64,000 bases of DNA from Pseudomonadota bacterium (GTDB lineage: Bacteria; Pseudomonadota; Alphaproteobacteria; Rickettsiales; UBA6187), in NCBI GenBank assembly GCA_027620075.1, contig JAQCEY010000004.1, positions 82,717-146,716 on the forward strand, read 5' to 3'. How positions within the stretch are numbered: the stretch's first letter is position 1; each line of letters begins with the position of its first letter. This document shows positions 48,535 through 57,622 of this stretch, in pieces. Under the pieces are notes generated by a model that saw only the letters and a list, made by a program, of their open reading frames with translations, searched no databases and had not been told where the DNA came from. The translations under genes and the position numbers were made by a program.

Positions 48535-49071
48535 ATGTTAGACTTGAAAAGGTCGGTGGTTTTAGTGGGTATGATGGGGTGCGGTAAGACCGCTATAGGG
48601 TCGAGGCTTGCCATAGCTGCGGAAATGCCTTTTGTCGATCTGGATAATCTGATAGAAGAAAATGAAAAAATGTCGGTAAACGAGATATTTGAAAGATACG
48701 GCGAGGATTATTTTAGGAAAAAGGAAAGGCAGGCTATAGAGGACGTGTTGAATTCAAAATTATGTATCCTTGCTACGGGCGGAGGGGCGTTCATGAACTA
48801 TAATACCCGTCAGCTTATAAAAAAACTCGGCATATCGGTTTATATAAGGGCTGATTATGATGTTCTGCTTGAGCGAGTTGCCAGAAAAAATACAAGACCT
48901 TTGCTCGAAAACGGCGATAAGGGAAAAATATTACAAGAATTAATGGATAAACGCTGTCCGATATACGAAGAGGCTGATATAACGGTAGATAGCTCAGATA
49001 GCGTACATGAAGATGTGGTAAATAAAATTATTGAGGGATTAAGTGGAAGACTTGAAAAAGCTGAATGTTGA
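48535..49071 (+). CDS. aroK: Shikimate kinase
   Basis: This 178-residue P-loop kinase phosphorylates shikimate. It has VLVGMMGCGKTAIGSRLA (Walker A), the shikimate-binding DLDNLIEE, FRKKERQA, ATGGGAFM and the adenine lid Arg in RKNTRPLL. I chose the ATG at 48535. A TTG three codons earlier is the other option. The gene overlaps aroB by 29 bases. It is divergent from the membrane protein gene at 48248-48385. Confidence 0.95.
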   Translation: MLDLKRSVVLVGMMGCGKTAIGSRLAIAAEMPFVDLDNLIEENEKMSVNEIFERYGEDYFRKKERQAIEDVLNSKLCILATGGGAFMNYNTRQLIKKLGISVYIRADYDVLLERVARKNTRPLLENGDKGKILQELMDKRCPIYEEADITVDSSDSVHEDVVNKIIEGLSGRLEKAEC

Positions 49072-50158
49072 TCTTGGCAAAAGAAGCTATGAGATAATCA
49101 TCGGTAATAATATACTTGAAAAAGCAGGCAAGTTTATCTCTAAAGTCGTAAAGCATAAACATTTTGTAATTGTTACAGACGATAACATACCGCAAGAATA
49201 TGCACAGAAGGTGGAGCTTTCACTGGGAGCGGGTTCCAAGGTAAACACTATACGCATTAATGCGGGTGAAGCTTCAAAGAGTTTTTCAGGTCTTGAGACA
49301 TTGCTGGATAATATTTTTTCTACCGCACCTGAGCGTAATGTTACCCTGATAGCACTCGGTGGAGGTGTTGTCGGTGACCTTACGGGCTTTGCTGCAAGTA
49401 TTCTGCTTAGGGGCGTAAACTTTATCCAGATACCGACTACATTATTATCGCAGGTTGATAGCTCGGTAGGCGGCAAAACAGGTATTAACAATAAGTTCGG
49501 TAAAAATCTTGTAGGAAGCTTTTACCAGCCTAAACTTGTTCTTATAGATATAGATACGTTAAACAGTCTTCCGGAAAGGGAGCTGCTTGCAGGTTATGCC
49601 GAGGTTGTTAAATACGGTCTTATAAATGACAGGAAGTTTTTCAAATGGCTGGACGAAAACCTTGATAAAATTAAGACAAAAGATGAAGAGGCATTAAAAT
49701 ATATAATATATAAAAGCTGTCAGGCAAAAGCTAAAATAGTTGCCGAAGATGAAAGGGAAGGGGGAAAGCGTGCGTTGCTGAACCTCGGTCATACTTTCGG
49801 ACACGCTCTTGAACAGCAGGCAGGATATGACGGATCGTTAGTACATGGTGAGGCGGTTGCCATAGGCATGGTTATGGCTTTTACCATGTCATATAAAATG
49901 GGGCTGTGCGATAAACAGGACGTAGAGCTGGTAACGGGGCATTTATCAAGAGCAGGGTTGCCAATATCTCCTCTTGATATTAAGGAAAACTGGGATATAT
50001 CCCGAATGATGAAATCTATGGCTCAGGATAAAAAAGTCAGTGGCGGAAAAATGGTTTTTATTCTGGCAAAAGGAATCGGTGATTCATTTATTGAAAAAAA
50101 TGTTGATGCTAATATAGTTAATGATACTATCGGATTTATTTTGGGTGTTGCTAAATAA
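49043..50158 (+). CDS. aroB: 3-dehydroquinate synthase
   Basis: This 371-residue enzyme makes 3-dehydroquinate from DAHP. It contains ALGGGVVGDLTGFAASILLRG (NAD site), PTTLLSQVDSSVGGKTGIN, the zinc ligands in AEVVKYGLI and LGHTFGHALE plus HGEAVAIGM. The start is GTG at 49043, inside the 3' end of aroK, an overlap that is common for this pair. Confidence 0.96.
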   Translation: MEDLKKLNVDLGKRSYEIIIGNNILEKAGKFISKVVKHKHFVIVTDDNIPQEYAQKVELSLGAGSKVNTIRINAGEASKSFSGLETLLDNIFSTAPERNVTLIALGGGVVGDLTGFAASILLRGVNFIQIPTTLLSQVDSSVGGKTGINNKFGKNLVGSFYQPKLVLIDIDTLNSLPERELLAGYAEVVKYGLINDRKFFKWLDENLDKIKTKDEEALKYIIYKSCQAKAKIVAEDEREGGKRALLNLGHTFGHALEQQAGYDGSLVHGEAVAIGMVMAFTMSYKMGLCDKQDVELVTGHLSRAGLPISPLDIKENWDISRMMKSMAQDKKVSGGKMVFILAKGIGDSFIEKNVDANIVNDTIGFILGVAK

Positions 50159-50244
50159 ATTTGCCGGTAAAAAAATATATCTATTTTAAAATACCGATAA
50201 TTTCTGTATAGAAATTATAAAAAACACTATAATAATTAAAAATA

Positions 50245-51522
50245 ATGGATCCTGACTTAATATTTCCTCTTTTGTCTATCTTTCTGCTTCTTCTGATGTC
50301 GGGGTTCTTTTCAGGTTCCGAAACGGGTCTGACCGCAGCTTCCAGAGCAAAAATACATAAACTTAAAACCGGCGGTGATAAGCGTGCTGCTCTTGTAAGT
50401 AAGTTAAGGGACGATAAGGACGGGCTTATAGGTACGATACTGCTAGGTAATAATGCCGTAAATATTCTGGCATCTGCTCTTGCTACAAGTCTTGCTATAA
50501 AATATTTCGGTGAGCAGGGTGTAGTATATGTAACTATAATAATGACCATGATGGTGCTGGTATTTGCCGAAGTATTGCCTAAAACATATGCGTTTTATAA
50601 TGCCGAGAAAGTTGCACTATTTGTTGCAAGACCGCTTATTGTACTGGTCAAAATATTATCCCCTATCACCAAGAGCGTACAGAAAACGGTCGATCTGTTG
50701 ATGAAAATGATGGGAGTCACTAAAGACGGGGAAGAAGACCTTGAGGCTTCCGATGAGATAAGGGGAACTATCGACCTGCACCATAAAGAAGGCAAGATGA
50801 TAAAGCGTGAAAAAGATATGCTAAGTAGCGTTCTTGATCTGGCGGCTTTAGAGGTTGAGGAAGTGATGATACATAGAAAAAACATATACTCGATAGATAT
50901 TGATGAGTCTCCTTCTGAAATCATAACAAAAGTTCTCGATAGCAGCTTTACAAGAATCCCGTTATGGCAGAAAAAGTCGGATAATATTGTCGGTGTATTG
51001 CATACTAAAGCATTATTGAAATCGCTTAGGGGCTATGACGGTGATATTGAAAAAATAGATATTCTTGAAATAGCTAACAAACCATGGTTTGTCCCCGAAA
51101 CAAATACACTAAGTAATCAGTTGCACCAGTTCCGTGTAAAAAGAAACCATATCGCAATGGTGGTAGATGAATACGGTGCGTTGGTGGGGTTGATAACGCT
51201 GGAAGATGTGTTAGAGGAAATAGTAGGGCAGATTGACGACGAACATGATGATATAACCTCTATAGCAAAGAAAATGCCTGACGGTAGCTACCGTATAAAA
51301 GGGGATACTTCCATAAGGGACGTAAACAGAAGGCTTGACTGGAACTTGCCTGATGAAGAGGCGAACACTATGGCAGGTCTTATAATACATGAATCCGAGT
51401 CAATACCGGAAATAGGGCAGGAATTTCAGTTCTACGGCGTTAAGTTCAAAATAGATCGCAAAAAGAACAACCAGATAACCAGCCTAGTGGTAAGTAAACT
51501 GCCGAAGAAAAAAGGTAAGTAA
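50245..51522 (+). CDS. CNNM/CorC family membrane transporter (HlyC-like)
   Basis: This 425-residue protein has a DUF21 membrane domain (residues 5-185; [49 protein letters not shown]), two CBS domains (about 200-320) and a C-terminal CorC_HlyC domain ([21 protein letters not shown]). CNNM proteins move or sense Mg2+. The old haemolysin name is not evidence of toxicity. It is downstream of aroB by 86 bases, a neighbourhood repeated in many alphaproteobacteria. Confidence 0.92.
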   Translation: MDPDLIFPLLSIFLLLLMSGFFSGSETGLTAASRAKIHKLKTGGDKRAALVSKLRDDKDGLIGTILLGNNAVNILASALATSLAIKYFGEQGVVYVTIIMTMMVLVFAEVLPKTYAFYNAEKVALFVARPLIVLVKILSPITKSVQKTVDLLMKMMGVTKDGEEDLEASDEIRGTIDLHHKEGKMIKREKDMLSSVLDLAALEVEEVMIHRKNIYSIDIDESPSEIITKVLDSSFTRIPLWQKKSDNIVGVLHTKALLKSLRGYDGDIEKIDILEIANKPWFVPETNTLSNQLHQFRVKRNHIAMVVDEYGALVGLITLEDVLEEIVGQIDDEHDDITSIAKKMPDGSYRIKGDTSIRDVNRRLDWNLPDEEANTMAGLIIHESESIPEIGQEFQFYGVKFKIDRKKNNQITSLVVSKLPKKKGK

Positions 51523-51556
51523 TCCGGAGTCTAATTCATATCTGAGGTTAATATAG

Positions 51557-51585
51557 TTGCTTTGTCACGAATTTAATGCTAACAT
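51557..51585 (+). promoter_or_regulatory. Probable promoter of the basic-cluster gene
   Basis: TTGCTT (51557-51562) and TAACAT (51580-51585) with a 17-base spacer. Confidence 0.4.
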
Positions 51586-51630
51586 GCATCTTTGTTAAAA
51601 AGTTAATTATTTAATTTCCGAGGGTAAAAC

Positions 51631-52014
51631 ATGAGCAAAGAAAAAGACGGCGATTCGGGGAAAACAACGATAGAAGATTTAGGGTATGGCGAAGCAACTC
51701 CTGATACCGCACAGCGGAATGCCGGGCGTGAAGGTACTAGAAGATTTCAAAGAAGGGGTGCTACGGCAGGCGTAAGTCAGGGTACGGTTGAAATCAGAAA
51801 AAGGACTTCCGACCAATATGCCGCAATTGATCAACTAGCTGATACTCTTGGCGAATCAGGTATCGAAGAACCTTCTGCAAAAAGAAGAAAAACCGATTCA
51901 GGATACAAAATGGATATAGATCCGCCTGAACATGAAGAGGTTAAAAGAAGTTGGAAAAAGCGGGAAGATGATAGGGACAAAAATGGACCGGGAAAAGGGT
52001 TATCTGTTAGTTGA
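51631..52014 (+). CDS. Charged protein with KRRK basic cluster, unknown function
   Basis: This 127-residue, very hydrophilic and probably disordered protein has no signal peptide or membrane helix. Residues 81-89 read PSAKRRKTD, a good match to a monopartite nuclear localisation signal (K-R-R-K at 84-87). Basic clusters RRFQRR (37-42) and RKR (56-58) also occur. CCGAGGG is its ribosome site, inside a TTCCGAGGGT block identical in sequence and spacing to that of the gene at 24770. No family is recognised. A host-directed role is possible, but basic clusters also occur in nucleic-acid-binding bacterial proteins. Confidence 0.55.
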   Translation: MSKEKDGDSGKTTIEDLGYGEATPDTAQRNAGREGTRRFQRRGATAGVSQGTVEIRKRTSDQYAAIDQLADTLGESGIEEPSAKRRKTDSGYKMDIDPPEHEEVKRSWKKREDDRDKNGPGKGLSVS

Positions 52015-52061
52015 GACTCTCTTAAATACCAACGATAAAGTTGTTTGTTAAATATAATAAC

Positions 52062-53270
52062 TTATGCAACACGCTTTATTTCAAGCCGCTCAAACACTTC
52101 GCAAAGTGCGTCAACCAGTTTTTCCATCATTTCGTCCGTGTGGAACGGTCCGGGGGTTATCCTTAGGCGTTCGGTGCCTCTTGGCACTGTCGGGAAATTT
52201 ATGTGTTGGACAAATATATGATGTTTATCCGATAGCAGCTCCGATGCCTGCCTTGCAAGTTCGGGATCGCCCACCATTACGGGAACTATGTGTGTAGGTG
52301 AATCAATGAAAGGTATATTGCACTGACGCAGCATTGATTTTAACATCTCCGCCTTATCTTGCTGTAGCTTTCTTTCAACATCCGATTTTTTCAGGTGTTT
52401 TATACTGGCAGTAGCCGCCGATGCTAAAGACGGAGGCAGTGCGGTCGTAAATATAAAGCCGGGGGCATAACTTCTGATAGAATCAACTATCGACTCGTCC
52501 GCTGCAATATATCCTCCCATTACTCCGTAGGCTTTCGCTAAAGTTCCCTGAATTATGGTCACTCTGTCCTGAACGCCGTCACGCTGTGCTATACCGCCTC
52601 CGATATCGCCATACATACCAACTGCATGTACTTCGTCAAGATAGGTAATTGCGTTATATTTATCTGCCAAATCGCATATTTGGCTAATAGGGGCTATATC
52701 CCCGTCCATAGAATATACGGACTCGAAAGCTATTATTTTAGGTCTGTTAATATCTGTTTTTTTGAGCAACTCTTCTAAATGCCCTACATCGTTATGGCGG
52801 AAAATATGTTTTTCCGACCTTCCCGCCTTTATCCCCTGAATCATAGAGGCGTGGTTTAACTGATCTGAAAAGGTGACTGCATCGGGCAGTATGTTTGCCA
52901 AAGTGCTTAGCGTAGCTTCATTTGCCACATATCCGCATACGAACGCCAACGCCCTTTGTTTTCCGTGCAAATGGGCAAGTTCTTTTTCCAACTCCACAAC
53001 GGCATGGTTATTTCCTGCGATATTCCTTGTACCGCCTGCACCGGCTCCCATATTTTTAGCGGCATCTTCAATTGCGGCTAAAACATCCGGGTGCTGACCC
53101 ATACCTAAATAATCGTTGCTACACCATATAGTTACATCTTTACCGCTTGAATAGTCTTTTGCTTTAGGAAATTCTCCCGCATATCTGGCAAGTTCAGTGA
53201 AAACTCTGTAGTTGCCTTCTTTTTTTAATTTCTCAATCGCAGCGGAAAAGTATTTTTCGTAATCAATCAT
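52062..53270 (-). CDS. hemA: 5-aminolevulinate synthase
   Basis: This 402-residue PLP enzyme joins glycine and succinyl-CoA, the Shemin entry to haem found in alphaproteobacteria and mitochondria. It has [13 protein letters not shown] near the start, [25 protein letters not shown], the PLP lysine in [13 protein letters not shown] and [10 protein letters not shown] chose the ATG at 53270 (MIDYEKYF), as the family begins this way. A start at 53312 would add 14 residues. It is one of the best class markers in the window. Confidence 0.95.
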   Translation of the reverse strand: MIDYEKYFSAAIEKLKKEGNYRVFTELARYAGEFPKAKDYSSGKDVTIWCSNDYLGMGQHPDVLAAIEDAAKNMGAGAGGTRNIAGNNHAVVELEKELAHLHGKQRALAFVCGYVANEATLSTLANILPDAVTFSDQLNHASMIQGIKAGRSEKHIFRHNDVGHLEELLKKTDINRPKIIAFESVYSMDGDIAPISQICDLADKYNAITYLDEVHAVGMYGDIGGGIAQRDGVQDRVTIIQGTLAKAYGVMGGYIAADESIVDSIRSYAPGFIFTTALPPSLASAATASIKHLKKSDVERKLQQDKAEMLKSMLRQCNIPFIDSPTHIVPVMVGDPELARQASELLSDKHHIFVQHINFPTVPRGTERLRITPGPFHTDEMMEKLVDALCEVFERLEIKRVA

Positions 53271-53433
53271 TTTCACTTTATTTTTAAATGATATATATTT
53301 TGCAACAACCATAAGTATTTTTTAATAAAAATCCACTATTTTCTTTTTTTGTATCAAAAAATGTACGCACAATGTGCATTGTGAAAAATCAAAAGATTAA
53401 ACTACCCCGAAGCAAGCTACGGGGCATATAGTT

Positions 53434-53503
53434 TAGTTGCAAGTAGCGAGTTGCAAGTGATGCCTGACTTAAGATGCAACTTACAACTTACAACTTGCAA
53501 CTT
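53434..53503. repeat. AGTTGCAAGT repeat block, imperfect inverted
   Basis: AGTTGCAAGT occurs at 53435 and again after AGCG, and inverted related copies ACTTACAACTTACAACTTGCAACT follow at 53479-53502. The arms could form a stem around GATGCCTGACTTAAGATGCA. Just upstream CCCCGAAGCAAGCTACGGGG forms a separate small hairpin (53405-53424). Nothing else is seen in the 265-base gap between hemA and the hydrolase. Confidence 0.6.
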
Positions 53504-53577
53504 AAATTATACGAAGCAAGCTTTGAGGAATTAAAACTGAAAGAGATTAAAAAGCATTTATAGTGTACATACACCTA

Positions 53578-54642
53578 CTATCTTATGTTAGTCAGTGGCG
53601 GTATATCTTTTTTTGTTATGCGGTCGCCCCAGCCGTTAGAATATAACGGTTCTTTTGGACGTTCATTATATATTTTAAGCGTTGCATCTATTACCTCGCT
53701 TGCGTCCCAGTTGACGTGTGATGCTTTCTGATATTGACGAGTACACGGAATATCATGTTTATTTGCGGTTGCCGTCAATGTATCTCCGTGGCTTGGGTGT
53801 ATGATTTTATCTTCACTAGGGCTTACTACCAGAAGATGGGGCAAAGGCGTATTGTTTGAGCGTGCGACACTTGCAATATGTTCCAGCCTTTTGTTAGTAT
53901 CCAAAGGGTGATTAAGCACCATGTCTATCAAAAAGGCAGGGGCTACCGATTTTTCTAATATCAAACTACGCATAGAAGAAAAAGGGGCTATAAGGGTAAG
54001 TCCGGCAGGCGGCTTGCTGCGTGATGTCATTTCCTCAGCTAATATCGTAGCGGTAGATGTTCCAAGTGATTCCCCTGTTATTATGGTGTTTTCAGGCTTG
54101 ATATCTTGTGCCTCCAGATAATCGGCAACCGCAACCGCATCACGCTTGAAGTTAGCTTCCGAAGGCTTGCCCGTGCTGTTACCGAAGCCGCGTGAGCTAA
54201 CTGCAATAGTCTCTATGCCCTGTTCCTGTAATTTTTTTAGGTATTGAATACGAAATGCGGTATTTTCCTCCTGATGTTTCGGGTCAAGGCTGACATAAGA
54301 CAAGTTGCCGGTGTTTCCATGTTGGAAAACAACGGTAGGTTTGTCTTTTTTGCCTTTTAGGTGCCATATTTCAAAATTGTCGCCGTCTTTTGTATCAAGT
54401 TTTTTTGTTTCACCTTCAAGACCGTACTTATCGGGAGATTCTAAAGGCTTGTGGTTCTTATCCGTGGGATTGAAAAGGTTGCTTTCAAGGTATCCGGTTA
54501 GCATTGCCCTGCCGAATAAAAACCCTCCGGTAGCCAGTAAAGCACCGGCTATTGCACCTGTGTAAAATGTTGTTTTGTCATCGTTCTTACTGTCTGTTGC
54601 TTTTAAAAAAAGAAGAGGGGTGTTGTCTTTTGCGGTTTTCAT
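53578..54642 (-). CDS. Membrane-anchored alpha/beta hydrolase
   Basis: This 354-residue protein has one N-terminal membrane helix (about residues 25-45, FYTGAIAGALLATGGFLFGRAML) and an alpha/beta hydrolase domain. Motifs are the oxyanion HGNTGNLSY, the SRGFGNSTGKPSE loop, the nucleophile elbow TGESLGTSTA, an Asp in VVSPSEDKIIHPSH and a late His in KASHVNW. It resembles BEM46/ABHD-type serine hydrolases. Substrate unknown. It stands alone, upstream of hemA on the same strand but far from it. Confidence 0.83.
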   Translation of the reverse strand: MKTAKDNTPLLFLKATDSKNDDKTTFYTGAIAGALLATGGFLFGRAMLTGYLESNLFNPTDKNHKPLESPDKYGLEGETKKLDTKDGDNFEIWHLKGKKDKPTVVFQHGNTGNLSYVSLDPKHQEENTAFRIQYLKKLQEQGIETIAVSSRGFGNSTGKPSEANFKRDAVAVADYLEAQDIKPENTIITGESLGTSTATILAEEMTSRSKPPAGLTLIAPFSSMRSLILEKSVAPAFLIDMVLNHPLDTNKRLEHIASVARSNNTPLPHLLVVSPSEDKIIHPSHGDTLTATANKHDIPCTRQYQKASHVNWDASEVIDATLKIYNERPKEPLYSNGWGDRITKKDIPPLTNIR

Positions 54643-54777
54643 ATTCGTTCTACTTTCAGTTATAATAACGAATATATTTTAATGAATTGATTTATTTTGC
54701 AAGTATAAAAGCATTTATTGGCGGTGTTTATATTTATTGGATACTACGGTCAAGCCATAATATGAAGGGTGTTAGTC

Positions 54778-55278
54778 TTAGCTGTTTATATCGCCTGATT
54801 GCAATATAGGGGCTGCATCAATTGCGTCAACATCCATCAATTCTACAATACGCTCAAGGGATTTGCATATTGTTTCCTGTTCGGTTTTTTCAAGGGTACT
54901 AAATGATTTTGCCAATGTAGCCTGTAAAGGGGAGGGGGCTTTCTTACAGAAGTTGCGTCCGTCTTTGGTGATAGATACCAGAACCTGCCTTCTGTCGTTC
55001 TCGCTACGCTCCCTTTGTACGAAATTTTTGGCTTCCAGCCTGTCGATTATACCGACAAGCGTACTTGGGCTTAAATATATATTCTTTGCAATTGATGCTA
55101 TGGTTTGAGAACCCTTCTCTATTAGGTCGAGCATAACTATAAGCTGCGGTGCGGTTATCTCATACTGCGTGTTAAGCTGCCGTGAATGTATGTCTACCGA
55201 ACGCATTATCTTGCGTAAACCCTGCAATATCCTGATATCGTATCTTTCTTCTTCACCTATATAGCTACTCATAATCAT
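54778..55278 (-). CDS. MarR family transcriptional regulator
   Basis: This 166-residue winged-helix protein has ITAPQLIVMLDLIEKGSQTIASIAKNIYLSPSTLVGIIDRLEAKNFVQRERSENDRRQVLVSITKDG, the full MarR DNA-binding domain with the wing. I start it at the ATG 55276-55278 (MIMSSYIGEE), or two codons later, because the longer frame to 55383 is translated from a dispersed repeat element. The target genes are unknown. The repeat between it and the aminopeptidase remnant separates the two. Confidence 0.88.
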   Translation of the reverse strand: MIMSSYIGEEERYDIRILQGLRKIMRSVDIHSRQLNTQYEITAPQLIVMLDLIEKGSQTIASIAKNIYLSPSTLVGIIDRLEAKNFVQRERSENDRRQVLVSITKDGRNFCKKAPSPLQATLAKSFSTLEKTEQETICKSLERIVELMDVDAIDAAPILQSGDINS

Positions 55279-55289
55279 ACCGAAATAAA

Positions 55290-55447
55290 TTATAGAAGGC
55301 TCTGCAAAAGTCAAAAAACTACTCTCCCCTTGAGGGAGAGTTAAAAACACGCAAGTGTTTTTGTGAGGGGTAAAAACTTGCAAGTGTTTTTTATACCTGC
55401 ATGTATCGCCCCCTCCCTAACCCTCCCCCGTACACGGGAGAGGGGAT
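55290..55447. repeat. Dispersed palindromic element, family A copy 6
   Basis: Starts TATAGAAGGCTCTGCAAAAG, then CTACTCTCCCCTTGAGGGAG and the CACGCAAGTGTTTTTGTGAG hairpin, and ends CCCGTACACGGGAGAGGGG. It matches the minus strand of 20105-20255 over nearly its whole length. It lies just upstream of marR and makes a false N-terminal extension in that frame. Confidence 0.8.
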
Positions 55448-55471
55448 AAAAAGAATTCAAATTTAATATAT

Positions 55472-55885
55472 TCACCCCTGATGCGTAAATCCTTTGAGTG
55501 AACCTAATTCATCTTTGTCACGTGTAAGAGCCGTAGGACTCTGAATATATAATGTTAAAAGTTCTGTCAACGCTATTAATGAATCAATATGTGTTCTCTC
55601 CCATGAATGGGAAGCGCCCAGTGCGAAACATACAAGAGCCGTCCTGATGTCATTGCCCGATTCAATAGCTGAAGCGGAGTCGGAGCGGTAATATTTAAAT
55701 ACGTCACGGGAATGTTCAATATTGTGCTTTTGGCATAATTCTATAAGCTTGTGGGTCAGGTGGTAATCAAAAACACCCGACATATCACGCATTGTAATTG
55801 TTACTCCGTATTCTGAAGAATTTTGTCCCGGAGCGACGGTTGAATTGTCAATCGTAACCATTGCAGCAACATCACCATGCAATAT
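55472..55885 (-). pseudogene. 3' remnant of an M42-family peptidase (NAGGN type)
   Basis: Only the last 130 or so residues of the enzyme remain: AAMVTIDNSTVAPGQNSSEYGV, DMSGVFDYHLTHKLIELCQKH, YYRSDSASAIESGNDIRTALVCFALGASHSWERTHIDSL. This resembles the C-terminal half of the M42 peptidases found with N-acetylglutaminylglutamine amide synthesis genes, from memory of the family. A full protein is over twice as long. Upstream of about 55885 the frame continues into sequence unlike the family (Cys- and Ser-rich), which belongs antisense to a pilin-like remnant. It is therefore 5' truncated and almost surely not functional. Confidence 0.7.
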
Positions 55886-56266
55886 CCTAAGCTTAAAATC
55901 AATGAACAAAAAGGTATGATAGCAGGAGGTAATATTAGAGGCGTAGGAGCAGCTTGTGCTCAACACCAGATAAGCAGCGCACTCTGCTGGCAGCATAATA
56001 GTGTGGCTCTATATTTAAATGTTGGTAGACCGCCTCCGTTAGGATTTTTTGGAATCACATATAATGATGGAATCGGAACACACTCACCAATTATTTATTC
56101 ATCAATTGATAGTAAAATAGACGATGGAATCCCAACTACCGGAAAATTTTTAAGTTACAGAGCTTGGATGTCGTCTAACGGTAACTGTTTAACAGGTTTG
56201 AATGGAAGCTACTTATTAACAAATGATTCACCGGCGTGCTTTGCAAAATATGTTTTACAAAAATAA
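55877..56266 (+). pseudogene. 3' remnant of a pseudopilin-like gene
   Basis: This 129-codon frame has no signal, no pilin N-terminus and no ribosome site. Its later half carries SSIDSKIDDGIPTTGKF followed by two Cys in an NCLTG...SPACFAKY pattern, which I recall as typical for the C-terminal end of alphaproteobacterial pseudopilin-like proteins of the kind seen at the left window edge. It probably lost its 5' half at the same junction that cut the peptidase gene. Annotators could wrongly call it a hypothetical gene. Identification is inference. Confidence 0.45.
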
Positions 56267-56531
56267 TGCTAGTAAAGACTTAGCGAGACGGGGTATTTAC
56301 CCATTCCCATGTTAGCGTCTGATTAACTCGAATATATATTATGCCGACCTGCGGTGATATTGTAGCTGATTATCGGATAATGAAAATAGTGAGATTTAGG
56401 TAAAAATCATGGTAAATAAAATGACCGATAAAAATAAACACGAATATTCCGAAGGGGTAAGTACCACTTTGGAATGATACAGAGAAGGTGATAAATATAA
56501 CTAAAGTAAGTTCGAAGTTACTATAAAAGGC
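56267..56531. other. Non-coding stretch after the gene remnants
   Basis: About 265 bases with only very short frames. No repeat of family A or B is seen. The stretch looks like degraded sequence next to the truncation junction. Confidence 0.4.
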
Positions 56532-56559
56532 TTGCATTATAATTCTAGATTTCTATAAT
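56532..56559 (+). promoter_or_regulatory. Probable promoter of the 52-residue gene
   Basis: TTGCAT (56532-56537) is 16 bases from a perfect TATAAT (56554-56559). A start of transcription near 56566 would exclude the ATG at 56561 and support the one at 56594. Confidence 0.55.
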
Positions 56560-56593
56560 AATGATATCTTCAAATTATGTGGAGGAGTTCACC

Positions 56594-56752
56594 ATGAAGG
56601 TATTAATGATAATAGTCAATGTTCTTAGCTTTCATCAACAAGATATGATGATTGAAACAAGGGTAACTACTTTACAGGAATGTCAGTATATGCAGGCTAA
56701 CGCAAGCTATCATTCTTCCGTTGAGTGTGTGCCTTTGGCGAATATTTCTTAA
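56594..56752 (+). CDS. Small protein of 52 residues
   Basis: GGAGGAG lies about seven bases before the ATG at 56594, and a well-formed promoter precedes it. The peptide begins with a short hydrophobic stretch (MKVLMIIVNVLSF) and has two Cys in TLQECQYMQANA and VECVPLA. Small proteins with this E-C...E-C-V-P pattern occur singly in marine bacteria and phages as I recall, with no known role. The hydrophobic start is short for a signal peptide. Confidence 0.55.
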   Translation: MKVLMIIVNVLSFHQQDMMIETRVTTLQECQYMQANASYHSSVECVPLANIS

Positions 56753-56770
56753 ACGGAAGCCATACGGGCT

Positions 56771-57622
56771 TTAAAAATACCAATCTACGAATAGCAGGGC
56801 TTTTTGTTCTGTGTTGCCGGTCTTAAAACGCCTGTTGAAGCTGTATTTTACACCCGGTTGTATTATAAGTTTTTCGGTAACGGGTATTTTTAACCTGCTG
56901 CCAAGCGAATAGGTCATGTGATTATTCCAGCTATATTTCTCTTTATCGAGAATATATTTTATCTCAACAAAGCTATTTACCGTCTTATCATCTTTTTTGT
57001 ACCAGTCGATACCCTGCTCTAAAGCACCTTCGATAATTATGTTATCTTGCTCTTCTTTGTCCTGCGAACCGGGGTGGCGTAGGCTAAACCATGTAAATCC
57101 CGGATAGTCATAATTGTTTTTTATTAATTTATTTAAATCCCATGATGAAAATCCGTTTAGAAAAACCTGTGTGCCTTCCAATGTACGGTCGGTGGAAAAA
57201 CGCCTGTCCCATTCATATAGGATACCGGTTTCCAGCACTACATTATTTATCGGAAAATAACGCAGCTTTATTCCTGTAGCAGGTTTTAGTTTATTATTAT
57301 AATCGTATTTTTCAGAATCGATAACATAGTTCAGATGTGTAAAGGCAGTAAGTGATAATCTATTGTTATATTTGGCGATATCAAGCTCTTTTTGAAAAGC
57401 CCCTTCTAAAATGAAGTTATATTTGTCCTCCGGCTGTTCCGAAGATGGAAAACGAATTACTCCCCAACCGCTAAGCGGACGGAATTTTAATAAGCCGGTG
57501 TTGTCTTCTTTTAATAAGTTATAATATAAAGGGCTTTGGATATAGTTTTTGGATTCCTCCGACATTGATAGGGCAGGGAATAGAAAAGATATTAATAATG
57601 AATATAAGAATAATTTTCTCAT
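56771..57622 (-). CDS. Outer-membrane beta-barrel-like protein of the polysaccharide locus
   Basis: This 283-residue protein has a signal peptide (residues 1-19) and ends W-Y-F, a typical last strand of outer-membrane proteins. Residues 52-162 and 177-283 are internal duplicates: each has W-x-x-(I/L)-R-x-P, an EGA(F/L) strand, Y-(V/I)-(I/L)-D-x-E-K-Y, and Y-x-x-x-R-R-F-x-T. The pattern recalls the C-terminal domain of NfrA-like proteins. The start overlaps the previous gene by four bases. It is probably the export or anchoring part for the polymer made by the two genes upstream, in place of PgaA, but it has no TPR part. Confidence 0.65.
   Translation of the reverse strand: MRKLFLYSLLISFLFPALSMSEESKNYIQSPLYYNLLKEDNTGLLKFRPLSGWGVIRFPSSEQPEDKYNFILEGAFQKELDIAKYNNRLSLTAFTHLNYVIDSEKYDYNNKLKPATGIKLRYFPINNVVLETGILYEWDRRFSTDRTLEGTQVFLNGFSSWDLNKLIKNNYDYPGFTWFSLRHPGSQDKEEQDNIIIEGALEQGIDWYKKDDKTVNSFVEIKYILDKEKYSWNNHMTYSLGSRLKIPVTEKLIIQPGVKYSFNRRFKTGNTEQKALLFVDWYF

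Noticed and set aside
50245-51522. Haemolysin
   Set aside because: HlyC/TlyC names for DUF21-CBS-CorC proteins are historical; the domains are those of a CNNM-type Mg2+ transporter or sensor.
53271-53312. Longer start of hemA
   Set aside because: The family begins close to the Asp-Tyr segment after the ATG at 53270, and the added residues look like non-coding AT-rich sequence.
55279-55383. N-terminal extension of the marR frame
   Set aside because: It is translated from the dispersed repeat element at 55290-55447 and is unlike MarR proteins; the ATG at 55278 or 55272 gives the normal length.
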